Source: Clostridium sp. (GTDB lineage Bacteria > Bacillota > Clostridia > Clostridiales > Clostridiaceae). Taken from it: a DNA stretch of 38,451 nucleotides. The stretch lies in contig JAQUXS010000021.1 of the NCBI GenBank assembly GCA_028692255.1, forward strand, positions 1 to 38,451, read 5' to 3'. The position numbers and the translations under genes are program-made. A model generated the notes under the pieces. It made no database searches, was not told where the DNA came from, and saw nothing but the letters and a program-made list of their open reading frames with translations. Positions 26,104 through 34,934 of the stretch are shown one piece after another (position 1 is the stretch's first letter; each line of letters begins with the position of its first letter).

Positions 26104-27582
26104 TTGACAGATAAACTGTTAGTAACGAAAAACAGCATGGAACATTGCAGAGGAATAATGGGAGGTATAGAGGATAAAGTCTATGGAAAGATAAAGGAAC
26201 TAGGTATTATAATGTTCCTTATAGAATCAAATCCAGCAACAATGATGGAATCAAAAGCAATAACACAGATAATGAATAATGCAAATAATGCAATAAAAAG
26301 TGGGAAAACAGTAAATGACGACTTGGGGAAACTGAAAAGTAAGCTTTGGATGGCATTAAGGAAATTTCAACAGGCGGATACATCATTAAGAAGAGAATTT
26401 AACATGAGAACAGATGTTAAAGTCAAGACTAAAGCTTCAGTAAAGAAGGACAAGATATCTGAAGTTAAGAAAGAGTTAACAAGCATAAAAGATAATATAT
26501 TTAATTGTGCAGACAGTATGTGGAAACTATATAAGAGAAAAAATCCAATAGGGGCAGCAGTAGAAGAAACTTCATATGATTTTATAAAAGATACAGCAGA
26601 GGGGTTATGGTCAATAGGATCAGAAACATATGAAATAGAAAAAGAACTTATTGAAGATCCTGAAAAAGGGGGAAAAAGGTTAAATAATGATGTTGTTTCT
26701 TTAGGGACAGATATAGAGACAATAGGAAAAGTTCTAGGTAATAAGAGATCACGAGAAGTATTAGAAGCGGAAATAATGAAAGATGTAGATAAAAATCTAA
26801 TACATGGAGATGCATATACACGGACAAAATTTTTATATGGAGGAGCATTAAATTTTATACCATTTGGAGCAATAGGGAAAGTAGGAAAACTGGGAAAGGC
26901 AGGAGAGATTGTATCAAAGTTAGATAAGCTAACTGAGGTAGAAAAGACAGCATCGAAATTAAATAAAACTGATGAGGCATTAAAATTAATGTCAAGTGAA
27001 GAAAAGATAGAAGAGGATATAGAGAAGTCTTCTGAGATAGCAAAATTAAGAGCAGATGATGTATTAAAAGATGGTGGCAAAGCAGAAAATGTTTTGAACA
27101 AGAGCAATGAACATATTAAAATAAATGATAGAGGGGAAATTGAAGGGGGAAGTAATCCTAAGACAGTATTAGATTACATCCCAAGTTCTAGTGTAGAATT
27201 GAAGGCTATACCAGGGAAAACGACCACTGTATTGGGGACTTATGTAAAGGACACGGGAAATATAATAAATGAATTAGGAAATATAAAATCAACAGATTTA
27301 GGAGCAAGAACAGGTGGATTCAATTTACTTAATACACCAGATGAATTATACAAAACACCAGAACAATTTTGGGATGAATACAATAAACCATGGTTGAATA
27401 ATGTTATTGAGAGAAATGATGAAATCATACTTGCAACTAAGCCAACAGATAGGAATTTGTATAGAATTAACAAGATAACAGGTTCTAAAGAATTAACTGG
27501 ATTTGGTAAAGAATATAATTACCTACTTGATCACGATTATGTTTTAGACACTAATTCAATGAGAATGATACTTAAAAAATAG
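26104..27582 (+). CDS. Polymorphic toxin with WXG/LXG-like N-terminus
   Basis: 492 residues, no signal peptide. Residues 1-105 are helical with a WXG100-like core (KSKLWMALRKFQQAD). Residues 150-300 resemble the middle region of LXG-type secreted toxins (YDFIKDTAEGLWS, then GDAYTRTKFLYGGALNFIPF). A Lys/Glu-rich linker follows. The last 125 residues begin PGKTTTVLGTYVKDTGNII and include GARTGGFNLLNTPDELYKT and LTGFGKEYNYLLDHDY, a compact C-terminal domain of the kind exchanged among contact-dependent toxins. I cannot name its activity. It starts at TTG after AGAAGGCGAAG. The next gene is a likely immunity protein. No type VII secretion genes are in the window. Confidence 0.7.
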   Translation: MTDKLLVTKNSMEHCRGIMGGIEDKVYGKIKELGIIMFLIESNPATMMESKAITQIMNNANNAIKSGKTVNDDLGKLKSKLWMALRKFQQADTSLRREFNMRTDVKVKTKASVKKDKISEVKKELTSIKDNIFNCADSMWKLYKRKNPIGAAVEETSYDFIKDTAEGLWSIGSETYEIEKELIEDPEKGGKRLNNDVVSLGTDIETIGKVLGNKRSREVLEAEIMKDVDKNLIHGDAYTRTKFLYGGALNFIPFGAIGKVGKLGKAGEIVSKLDKLTEVEKTASKLNKTDEALKLMSSEEKIEEDIEKSSEIAKLRADDVLKDGGKAENVLNKSNEHIKINDRGEIEGGSNPKTVLDYIPSSSVELKAIPGKTTTVLGTYVKDTGNIINELGNIKSTDLGARTGGFNLLNTPDELYKTPEQFWDEYNKPWLNNVIERNDEIILATKPTDRNLYRINKITGSKELTGFGKEYNYLLDHDYVLDTNSMRMILKK

Positions 27583-27597
27583 AAGGAGTTAAGAGAT

Positions 27598-28056
27598 ATG
27601 AATGATTATGAAGAAATCATAAAAAATATATACAAAAATATATTAGAAAATTATGATCTCAAGTATATACCAATAAATGATTTTTCAATAGCTTTAGTTG
27701 GATGGAAATTTGCAATAATTGTTGAGGTAAGCCGAGATGGAGTGACTTTAAGTTATATTATGCCTGACGAAAATGGTGTACTCGTTGAATATTGGTTTGA
27801 TTCTTTTATAAGTAGCAAATTTGAAAGTAGTGATAGAAAAGATATTGGAAATCCCAAAACCATTAATGAAATTATAACTGCGGAGTTGAAAATTTCTGCA
27901 AAAGGATTAGTTAATCATTGGGAAGATATATTAAGAGGGGACAGAAGATGGATTATAGATTATGAAAATTATGAATTAGGAGGGAATGCTGAAAAAGTAA
28001 ATAGGCTAACTTCTAATATACTAACTCCGATTTTTGATAAACAAGTAAAAATTTAA
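27598..28056 (+). CDS. Putative immunity protein for the upstream toxin
   Basis: 152 residues, soluble, acidic and without a signal peptide. It begins MNDYEEIIKNIYKNILENYD and has a central beta-rich stretch (IALVGWKFAIIVEVSRDGVT) followed by WFDSFISSKFE. I do not recognise a named family. The role is inferred from position: it starts 15 bases after the toxin stop with its own AAGGAG, and matches the size and makeup of immunity proteins paired with polymorphic toxins. A hairpin closes the pair about 110 bases downstream. Confidence 0.6.
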   Translation: MNDYEEIIKNIYKNILENYDLKYIPINDFSIALVGWKFAIIVEVSRDGVTLSYIMPDENGVLVEYWFDSFISSKFESSDRKDIGNPKTINEIITAELKISAKGLVNHWEDILRGDRRWIIDYENYELGGNAEKVNRLTSNILTPIFDKQVKI

Positions 28057-28167
28057 AAATTGAATTAGTATTAACTGCATAAAAGTGTTATATTCAAGAC
28101 TATATTACAATTAATAAATAGTATTTGAACAATTTACTGCATAATCTAAAATGCGGTGAGAGGATGA

Positions 28168-28210
28168 AATGAACCAGCTGAATTTAAGTAAGTTGGTTCA
28201 TTATTTTGGT
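28168..28210 (+). terminator. Hairpin after the toxin-immunity pair
   Basis: AATGAACCAGCT (28168-28179) pairs with AGTTGGTTCATT (28191-28202) over 12 positions including one G-U, followed by TATTTT. The U tract is modest. Confidence 0.6.
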
Positions 28211-28472
28211 CAATTTATTGTCTGCTGTATATTTTGTAAATTTTAATATAATTTTAGATAAAGATAGCGAGTTAGAGTTTAGTAAATGTGTGTATTAAAA
28301 ATAAAAGCGAATATACAATGCTAGTTATTACATTAAAGTAAGCAATATGATAAAATAATGATAATAGACGTAAGAGTATAAGTTAATTAATAGAAATGTA
28401 ATAGGAGTTTTGCACTGACTATATATATGGTGTAAAATTTAATTGATATTAAAATTGTAAGGAGTAAATAAC
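28211..28472. other. Non-coding gap before the polysaccharide locus
   Basis: AT-rich with no supportable ORF. AAGGAG near 28460 is the ribosome site of the next gene. The word TAATATAATTTTAGATAA near 28244 recurs near 32244 in the other large gap of this locus. I see no clear promoter beyond generic AT-rich boxes. Confidence 0.4.
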
Positions 28473-29750
28473 ATGGGACATTTAAAAAGAAATTATTACA
28501 AGTTAATAACAGTAGTGGGACTTTTACTATCAACACTGTGGATTGTTTTTATAAATACAGTACCTTTTTCAGATTTTTCTTATTACAATATAATAGCAAA
28601 ACAAGTTGCAAATGGAGGAGTTTGGGGAAATACATATACATCAGTAGGATATTCAATAGTACTTGGTTTTATATATAAATTATTTGGTGCAAGTATAATG
28701 ACAGCAAAGATATTCAATATTTTTTTGACATTTTTATCATATGTGTTCTTATACAATATTTTAAGAAGAATAGATATAAAAGAAGGAAGAAGAAAATTAA
28801 TATATGCACTATTTGTTTTATATCCATGCAATATATTCTATAACAGCTTAGTGGGAACAGAAATAATTTTCACAACACTATTTTTACTAATAACTCTTAT
28901 ATATTTAAGTGACTTGAGGTTTAAATATGTATTTATAGGTATACTTGTAGGCCTTGATGCCATGGTAAAACCATTTTTTATGGTATTTTTCTTTGCAATA
29001 TTCTTAATGGAATTAGTATGTAAAAGAAAGTTTATAGCCGCTCTTAAACCAGCAGCAGTAGTATTGCTTTTAAGCCTTATTGTAATAGCACCTTGGTGCT
29101 ACAGAAATACGGTATTTGAAGGACAAGTAACAGGTATATCAAATAACGGTGGCATAGTTTTATATATAAACAACAACTCTCAAAACAATATTGGAAGATG
29201 GATGGATGCCTCAAAGGTGGAAAATTCCATAGTTAACACTAAAGCTTACCAAAAAGCTAATATGACAAAGAAAAATAAGATGCTTAGTGCTGCAGCTAAG
29301 AAGTGGATAATATCCCATCCAAAAGAATTCTTAGTACTTGGATGCAAAAGATTTGTAAATACTTATTTTGGACCGGAAGACATAGTGTTTACATATAACG
29401 GAGCAGGAATAAGCAGCGGTGCTGAAAATAGAATGTTATACATATATATGATTATAAAATATATAATAACCATTCCAGCAATTATATTAATTGTAATAAA
29501 CTCAGTAAAATTAATATTAGATATTATATATAGAAATAAAATAAAGAAATTTGAACTTTATGGAATTATATGCTTTTTCATGCTGGCCTGCACATATTTT
29601 GCAACAGAAGGTCAAGGAAGGTATTCATTCCCAGTAATATTTGTACTTATATACTTTTTCTCATGGCTTTTCAATTGGGCTTTCAAAGAGCAAAGATTTG
29701 GGCACGAAAGAATAAATGTTTTGAGCATGGAAAGATCATATCTTAAATAG
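28473..29750 (+). CDS. GT-C family membrane glycosyltransferase (GT39/ArnT-like)
   Basis: 425 residues with about ten membrane segments. A first extracytoplasmic loop carries the acidic pair expected of lipid-linked sugar transferases (NTVPFSDFSYYNIIAKQVAN), and a long outside loop follows around residues 220-320. The layout matches dolichol- or undecaprenyl-phosphate-sugar-dependent enzymes that act on the outer face of the membrane; the acceptor is unknown. The ATG follows AAGGAG. It opens the polysaccharide locus. A 118-base fragment of its 3' end is present again at 31141-31258. Confidence 0.75.
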   Translation: MGHLKRNYYKLITVVGLLLSTLWIVFINTVPFSDFSYYNIIAKQVANGGVWGNTYTSVGYSIVLGFIYKLFGASIMTAKIFNIFLTFLSYVFLYNILRRIDIKEGRRKLIYALFVLYPCNIFYNSLVGTEIIFTTLFLLITLIYLSDLRFKYVFIGILVGLDAMVKPFFMVFFFAIFLMELVCKRKFIAALKPAAVVLLLSLIVIAPWCYRNTVFEGQVTGISNNGGIVLYINNNSQNNIGRWMDASKVENSIVNTKAYQKANMTKKNKMLSAAAKKWIISHPKEFLVLGCKRFVNTYFGPEDIVFTYNGAGISSGAENRMLYIYMIIKYIITIPAIILIVINSVKLILDIIYRNKIKKFELYGIICFFMLACTYFATEGQGRYSFPVIFVLIYFFSWLFNWAFKEQRFGHERINVLSMERSYLK

Positions 29751-29837
29751 ATTTTACCTATTAATTATTTTATACCATAATATGCTTTTAATTTTTATGA
29801 TAAATTTATAGAATAGAAGTTAAACTTTTGTTATAAT

Positions 29838-30054
29838 GAAAGTATTAATTGACATAATATTCTTACTAATTAGAACTCCTTGCAAAGTCAGGACTTACAT
29901 GCTATTGGCAGGTAAGAGGAAAAAATTCAACAGAGTTTGAAGCATGGATAAAACTTGATGTTAAATACATAGAAGAGAGAAATACACCTATTGATTTATA
30001 AAGTTGATATGGAAAACTTTTCTTGTGATTTTTTGAGATGAACACGCTGGATAG
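29838..30054 (+). pseudogene. Undecaprenyl-phosphate sugar transferase, deletion remnant
   Basis: The first 30 or so bases match the TM-segment region of the intact gene at 31561-31585 (AATTGACATAATATTCT). They jump straight to its C-terminal part: CTCCTTGCAAAGTCAGGAC corresponds to 31962 onward. The remnant then follows that gene to its end (MDEAWK and KYIEERN regions). About 375 bases are missing between. Its promoter (TAGAAT, 17 bases, TATAAT at 29832-29837) is kept and may now serve manC. Confidence 0.8.
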
Positions 30055-30065
30055 GAGGAGTATAA

Positions 30066-31109
30066 ATGTTATGTGCATTGATAATGGCTGGAGGAAAAGG
30101 CGAGAGATTTTGGCCTCTTTCTACAGATGAAAAACCAAAACAATTTTTAAAGCTTTTAGGTGAAGAAACAATGATACAGATGGCAGTAAATAGGTTAAAG
30201 CCTATTATACCTGTGGAGAGAATATTTGTAGTTACTGGTGAAAGATATATAGATCTTGTAAAAACACAGCTGCCAGAACTTCCTGAAAGAAATATCATAT
30301 TGGAACCCTTTGGTAAAAACACAGCTCCGTGTATAGCACTGTCTACATTTGTTATAAGAAAATATTATGATGATGCAATTATAGCTGTACTGCCATCAGA
30401 TCATTTAATAAGAAATGAACAGGAATTTAGGAAAGTTATAAAGACAGCAGGAGACTTTGTTGAAGACAAAGAAGATGCTATTGTAACACTTGGTATGAAG
30501 CCAGACAGACCGGAAACGGGGTATGGTTATATAAAGTGTCACAGAAGTTCATCAATATTAAATGGACTTAAAATAAAAGAAGTAGAAATGTTTGTTGAAA
30601 AGCCAGATGAAAAAATGGCAGAGAAATATTTAGAAGATGGAAATTTCCTATGGAACGGAGGAATGTTTGTTTGGAAGGCAGAGAACATTCTAAGGCTTAC
30701 AAAGAAATATATTAAGAATACATATGATATATTAAAAGATGTGTTTAGTAAAGAGGAGTATACGGAAAGCCTAAAAAAAGCTTATGAAGCTGTAGATAGT
30801 GTTTCTATTGATTACGCTATAATGGAAAAAACAAAAAAAATATATGTCATTCCAAGTGAATTTGGATGGGATGATGTTGGAACATGGCATTCCATGGAAA
30901 GATATAGAGACAAAGATGAAAATAATAATGTATGCGTAGGAAATATAGTTAATATAAACAGTAAAAACAATATTATTTTTGGAAAGAATAAACCAGTTAT
31001 AATATCAGGACTTGATGATATATTTGTTGTGGAAGGTGATGATGTTATTTTAATTGGTAAAAAAGATGATATAAAGAATATAAAAGAGATAAAGAGACAG
31101 AGCAAGTAG
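30066..31109 (+). CDS. manC: Mannose-1-phosphate guanylyltransferase
   Basis: 347 residues making GDP-mannose from mannose-1-phosphate and GTP, the donor for mannose, fucose or rhamnose-type sugars in surface glycans. The nucleotidyltransferase signature AGGKGERFWPLSTDEKPKQFL is at residues 8-28, with PSDHLI, GYGYIKC, FVEKPDE and FLWNGGMFVWKA further on. The length fits the single-domain type without the C-terminal mannose-6-phosphate isomerase domain. GGAGGAG precedes the ATG. It is flanked on both sides by decayed copies of its neighbours. Confidence 0.92.
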   Translation: MLCALIMAGGKGERFWPLSTDEKPKQFLKLLGEETMIQMAVNRLKPIIPVERIFVVTGERYIDLVKTQLPELPERNIILEPFGKNTAPCIALSTFVIRKYYDDAIIAVLPSDHLIRNEQEFRKVIKTAGDFVEDKEDAIVTLGMKPDRPETGYGYIKCHRSSSILNGLKIKEVEMFVEKPDEKMAEKYLEDGNFLWNGGMFVWKAENILRLTKKYIKNTYDILKDVFSKEEYTESLKKAYEAVDSVSIDYAIMEKTKKIYVIPSEFGWDDVGTWHSMERYRDKDENNNVCVGNIVNINSKNNIIFGKNKPVIISGLDDIFVVEGDDVILIGKKDDIKNIKEIKRQSK

Positions 31110-31140
31110 AGACGATATTGTAAAGTAGGGTATTTATTTT

Positions 31141-31258
31141 AGTAATATTTGTACTTATATACTTTTTCTCATGGCTTTTCAATTGGGTTTTTAAAGGGGA
31201 GAGAATCTGGCATGAAAGAATAAAACTAGTTAACATGGAAAGATCATATCTTAAATAG
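31141..31258 (+). pseudogene. 3' fragment of the GT-C glycosyltransferase gene (duplication remnant)
   Basis: These 118 bases align without gaps to 29633-29750, the last 39 codons of the intact gene. The encoded tails are both of the form VIFVLIYFFSWLFNW...HERI...MERSYLK, with roughly ten amino-acid changes. Similarity continues past the stop codon (ATTTTACC). No start or ribosome site remains. Confidence 0.85.
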
Positions 31259-31394
31259 ATTTTACCAAATAATGATTTTTATGGTACAATGTAAATTTAT
31301 ATTTTTGATTTTAAAATTTGAATTAAAAAAATTAACATTTTATGTAATTTTTTTTGGCTCTTTTAATAAAAATTTAAATTTTGACCTATTTTCA

Positions 31395-31423
31395 TAGAAT
31401 ATATATTAAATTTTTGTTATAAT
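31395..31423 (+). promoter_or_regulatory. Promoter of the sugar transferase gene
   Basis: TAGAAT at 31395-31400, 17 bases, TATAAT at 31418-31423. The same arrangement and similar spacer occur in front of the remnant copy at 29809-29837, which supports it as a conserved functional site. Confidence 0.55.
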
Positions 31424-31470
31424 TAAATAGTTATTATTTATTTTTAAATATTTAAATAGGGGGGTATATC

Positions 31471-32139
31471 TTGCAAAATTCAGAGTTTACTGAGAGTGTC
31501 GAACAATTTCAATTGGATGAAAGATATACAAAAAGTTTTCATTATTATTTTATAAAAAGACTAATTGACATAATATTCTCATTAATAGGGATAATACTTT
31601 TAAGCCCTATGTTTATAATAGTATCGGTTTTAATTAGAATTGATTCTAAAGGTCCTGTAATATTCACTCAAGAGAGAGTAGGAAAGAACGGAAAACATTT
31701 TAAAATGTACAAGTTCAGATCTATGATTCCAGATGCAGAAGATCACCTTGTAGAATTAAAAGAAAAAAATGAAATGTCAGGACCTATGTTTAAGATGAAG
31801 GAAGATCCAAGAATAACGGAAATAGGAAAATTCATAAGAAAGACAAGCATTGACGAGCTTCCACAGCTTTTTAATGTAATTAAAGGTGAAATGTCACTAG
31901 TTGGTCCAAGACCAAATTTACCAAAGGAAGTTGAGAAATTCAACAGCTATCATAAATTAAAACTCCTTGCAAAACCAGGGCTTACATGTTACTGGCAGGT
32001 TAGAGGAAGAAACGAAATAGGCTTTGAAGCATGGATGAAGCTTGATGTTAAATACATAGAAGAAAGAAATACATTTATTGACTTGAAATTGATATGGAAA
32101 ACTTTTTTTGTGCTATTTGGAGATGAGCATGCATGTTAG
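31471..32139 (+). CDS. Undecaprenyl-phosphate sugar-1-phosphate transferase (initiating glycosyltransferase)
   Basis: 222 residues of the bacterial sugar transferase family (WbaP/PglC-like core). One N-terminal membrane re-entrant helix (RLIDIIFSLIGIILLSPMFI) is followed by the catalytic domain with FTQERVGKNGKHFKMYKFRS, DPRITEIGKFIRKTSIDELPQ, GEMSLVGPRPN and KPGLTCYWQVRGR. It loads the first sugar phosphate on undecaprenyl phosphate at the inner membrane face. The start is TTG at 31471 after AGGGGGG. It lacks the large N-terminal membrane domain of WbaP, as usual in the short class. A deleted second copy lies at 29838-30054. Confidence 0.9.
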   Translation: MQNSEFTESVEQFQLDERYTKSFHYYFIKRLIDIIFSLIGIILLSPMFIIVSVLIRIDSKGPVIFTQERVGKNGKHFKMYKFRSMIPDAEDHLVELKEKNEMSGPMFKMKEDPRITEIGKFIRKTSIDELPQLFNVIKGEMSLVGPRPNLPKEVEKFNSYHKLKLLAKPGLTCYWQVRGRNEIGFEAWMKLDVKYIEERNTFIDLKLIWKTFFVLFGDEHAC

Positions 32140-32727
32140 AAAATTTTCATTAAGTTAAGGATAGTAATAAATCTCATTTGAAAATCTCCAGTAAAGTAAA
32201 AGAAATAACTAATTATAATTTGAAGTCTTTTTATGTTGATTGTAATATAATTTTAGATAATTAAAATCATTGCATAGCTGTGTTTTTACTATCTAAATGC
32301 TATTAAGATATGGAAATCACAGTAAAAAATTGTATTTTACTTGTGAAATAGCGAAGTCTACCAAAAGAATGAAACTATAATGTGAAATAATGATAGATTA
32401 TCATAGTATATAAGTAGATAGTAAAAATAGGAATATTTAAATAGTTAAATGAAATGTGATGAAGAAGGTTATATTTTTCGTGCTATATGGCGGAAATATG
32501 AAAAATGTAAAAATTATTATAGGAGAAAATATATAATAGGATAACGAAGAAAACAACGTATTTAAGTGGTTTGAACAAGGTTTATTTTAAACATTTTGTC
32601 TTAGTATGAATGGATTGGGTGTGGGTATACCTTTATATGTTTTAAAAAGGATAACTTTTTATGATGAGAGAAATGATAAAAAAGCACCATAGACAGATAT
32701 TGTATAAAATATATTAATTTAACAGAG
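32140..32727. other. 588-base gap without a clear gene
   Basis: AT-rich. The only possible coding trace is a 28-codon frame at 32606-32692 (MNGLGVGIPLYVLKRITFYD and eight more residues) without a ribosome site, perhaps the tail of a lost gene. It divides genes with AGA/AGG arginine codons from those using CGT/CGA. TATAAA near 32703 could serve the next gene. Confidence 0.4.
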
Positions 32728-32736
32728 GTGCAAAAA

Positions 32737-33903
32737 ATGCAGAATGTATATATAGTCGGAGCAAAAGGAATTCCTGGAAATTACGGAGGGTATGAGACAT
32801 TTGTTGATAAATTAACAGAATATCATCAGAATAATAAAGAGTTGAAATATCATGTTGCTTGTAAAAGTAATGAGGCGGGTGAATTTCAGTATAATAATGC
32901 TCATTGTTTTAAGATTAAGGTGCCCAATATAGGGTCAGCTCAGGCAATTTATTATGATGTTGCTGCGTTATCATATTGCTGTAAGCATATTAATAAGAAC
33001 CATATTGAACATCCTATTATATATATATTAGCATGTCGTATAGGCCCTTTTGCTGCGTATTTTCAAAAGAAAATACATAAGTTGGGTGGGGTTGTTTATG
33101 TTAATCCAGATGGGCATGAATGGATGCGTGCAAAATGGTCGAAGCCAGTTCGTCAGTATTGGAAGATGAGTGAAAAGATTATGGTTAAATATGCTGATTT
33201 GCTTATTTGTGATAGCAAAAATATTGAAAAGTATATTAAAAAAACTTACTTCAATTATAATCCTAAAACAACGTTTATTGCATATGGAGCAGAAACTAGA
33301 AAAAGTTTTTTGAAAGATGATGATGATAAGTTAGTTGAATGGTATAAAGAAAAAGGTATCCAAAGTAAGGAGTACTACTTAGTTGTAGGACGGTTTGTAC
33401 CCGAAAATAACTATGAAACTATGATTCGGGAATTCATGAAAAGTAAGACAACAAAAGATTTTGCGTTAATTACTAATGTATCTGAGGCATTCTTAAATAA
33501 ATTAAAACAAAAAACTGATTTTGATAAGGATAAGAGAATCAAGTTTGTGGGGACGGTTTATAATAGGGAATTGCTTATGAAAATTCGTGAAAATGCGTAT
33601 GGATATTTTCACGGTCATGAAGTTGGAGGAACCAATCCAAGTTTGCTTGAGGCGCTAGGTAGTACAGATTTGAACTTACTTTTAGATGTTGGATTTAATA
33701 AAGAAGTAGCAGAGAATTCGGCATTGTATTGGAATAAAAGGAATGGTAATTTAGCGGAATTAATTACTTCGGCTGATAAATTGCAAGAAAATGAGATTAT
33801 AACATTAGGAGCAAAAGCAAAAGAAAGGATTTATAAAGAATATAGTTGGAAACACATTACAAATTTATACAGAAATTTATTTTTTAATCTTAAGACTAGG
33901 TAA
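32737..33903 (+). CDS. DUF1972/GT4 glycosyltransferase (rhamnosyltransferase-like)
   Basis: About 388 residues. The N-terminal domain reads NVYIVGAKGIPGNYGGYETFV, the hallmark of the DUF1972 group that includes the capsule beta-1,4-rhamnosyltransferase Cps2T. The C-terminal GT-B half has VVGRFVPENNYETMIREF and HGHEVGGTNPSLLEALG for nucleotide-sugar binding. The specific sugar is inference. AGAGGTG serves the ATG at 32737; the frame from GTG 32728 overlaps that site. CGT arginine codons are frequent, unlike the genes before the gap. It heads a close-packed set of transferase genes. Confidence 0.88.
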   Translation: MQNVYIVGAKGIPGNYGGYETFVDKLTEYHQNNKELKYHVACKSNEAGEFQYNNAHCFKIKVPNIGSAQAIYYDVAALSYCCKHINKNHIEHPIIYILACRIGPFAAYFQKKIHKLGGVVYVNPDGHEWMRAKWSKPVRQYWKMSEKIMVKYADLLICDSKNIEKYIKKTYFNYNPKTTFIAYGAETRKSFLKDDDDKLVEWYKEKGIQSKEYYLVVGRFVPENNYETMIREFMKSKTTKDFALITNVSEAFLNKLKQKTDFDKDKRIKFVGTVYNRELLMKIRENAYGYFHGHEVGGTNPSLLEALGSTDLNLLLDVGFNKEVAENSALYWNKRNGNLAELITSADKLQENEIITLGAKAKERIYKEYSWKHITNLYRNLFFNLKTR

Positions 33904-33929
33904 AATATTTGTTTGAAAGGATTATTGCT

Positions 33930-34934
33930 GTGAAAGATTACGGGAAAATTAGTATAATTATACCAGCATATAATGTTGAAGATTATATCGAAAAGTGTGT
34001 TGGCTCGGTTGTGAATCAAACATATAAAAATATTGAAATTATTATTGTGAATGATGGCTCAAAAGATATGACACCTATATTAATTGATGAACTCGCAAAA
34101 AAAGATAGTCGTATCAAGCTTATTCATCAAAAAAATGCAGGTTCATCTTCTGCACGAAATAGAGGGTTAACTGAAGCAACAGGTACTTATATTATGTTTC
34201 TTGATTCAGATGATTGGTTAGATAAAAATTGTTGTGAAATTGTTGTGGCAGAAATAGTTTTCAAAAATGCAGATGTTATATTCTTTGATTACTACAAAGA
34301 ATTTTTAAATAGAACAGAAGTGCGTTATGCATATGAGCAAGACAAATTAGTATACAAAAAAAATGATTTGAACGAGTACTTTATTTATGATATCAGAACA
34401 ATTACTGTTTGGGGGAAATTATATAGTAAAAGGTGTTTGAATAATATTTCGTTTGATGAAAAAATGAAAATATCAGAAGATGTAGATTTTAATTATCATG
34501 TTTATAGAAATGTTGAAATTGCAGTGTATATTCATAAAGCGCTGCTACATTATCGTATTCTTGAAAAGTCTGCCGCTCATGGATTTGATGAAAAAATTAG
34601 AAGAAAATTTGAATATTCGATACAAACCATACAGAAATATATGTTATCAGATGATAAAGATGAGGTATGTGCTTTTTATTCTTTTGTAGCAATTGCTTAT
34701 TTAGTTATTTGTCAGAATGGAATTTGTTTAAATCCAAGACTATCTGTCGTACAAAAATTCAAGGAGATTAATGAATTGAATAAGACGGATTATGTTAGGA
34801 ACTTGTTCAAAAATGTTAAAAAAGTTAGAATTCCAATGTCAAGAAAACTTCTAATAATAATGGGAAAATATAATATAATCATTGGAATTATGTTAGTAAT
34901 TAATATCAAGAAGAAAGTGGAAAAAAGAAAATGA
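33930..34934 (+). CDS. GT2-family glycosyltransferase
   Basis: 334 residues with a GT-A fold. The N-terminus ISIIIPAYNVEDYIEKCVGS, then IEIIIVNDGSKD and the metal-binding FLDSDDWLD (DXD motif) are intact, and SEDVDFNYH lies in the acceptor half. The donor sugar cannot be read. A GTG at 33930 with GAAAGG upstream is the best start; the extra seven residues from 33909 have no support. It is about 27 bases after the previous gene and overlaps the next start by four bases (ATGA), so it is in an operon. Confidence 0.88.
   Translation: MKDYGKISIIIPAYNVEDYIEKCVGSVVNQTYKNIEIIIVNDGSKDMTPILIDELAKKDSRIKLIHQKNAGSSSARNRGLTEATGTYIMFLDSDDWLDKNCCEIVVAEIVFKNADVIFFDYYKEFLNRTEVRYAYEQDKLVYKKNDLNEYFIYDIRTITVWGKLYSKRCLNNISFDEKMKISEDVDFNYHVYRNVEIAVYIHKALLHYRILEKSAAHGFDEKIRRKFEYSIQTIQKYMLSDDKDEVCAFYSFVAIAYLVICQNGICLNPRLSVVQKFKEINELNKTDYVRNLFKNVKKVRIPMSRKLLIIMGKYNIIIGIMLVINIKKKVEKRK

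Noticed and set aside
26367..27107. 246-codon open frame on the minus strand across the toxin gene
   Set aside because: It is rich in Ser, Phe and Leu, as expected from the complement of a Lys/Glu-rich coding strand. It has no homology I recognise and no convincing ribosome site.
32606..32692. 28-codon frame as a real small gene
   Set aside because: It has no ribosome site and an amino-acid pattern that looks like the tail of a longer protein; noted only as a possible remnant.
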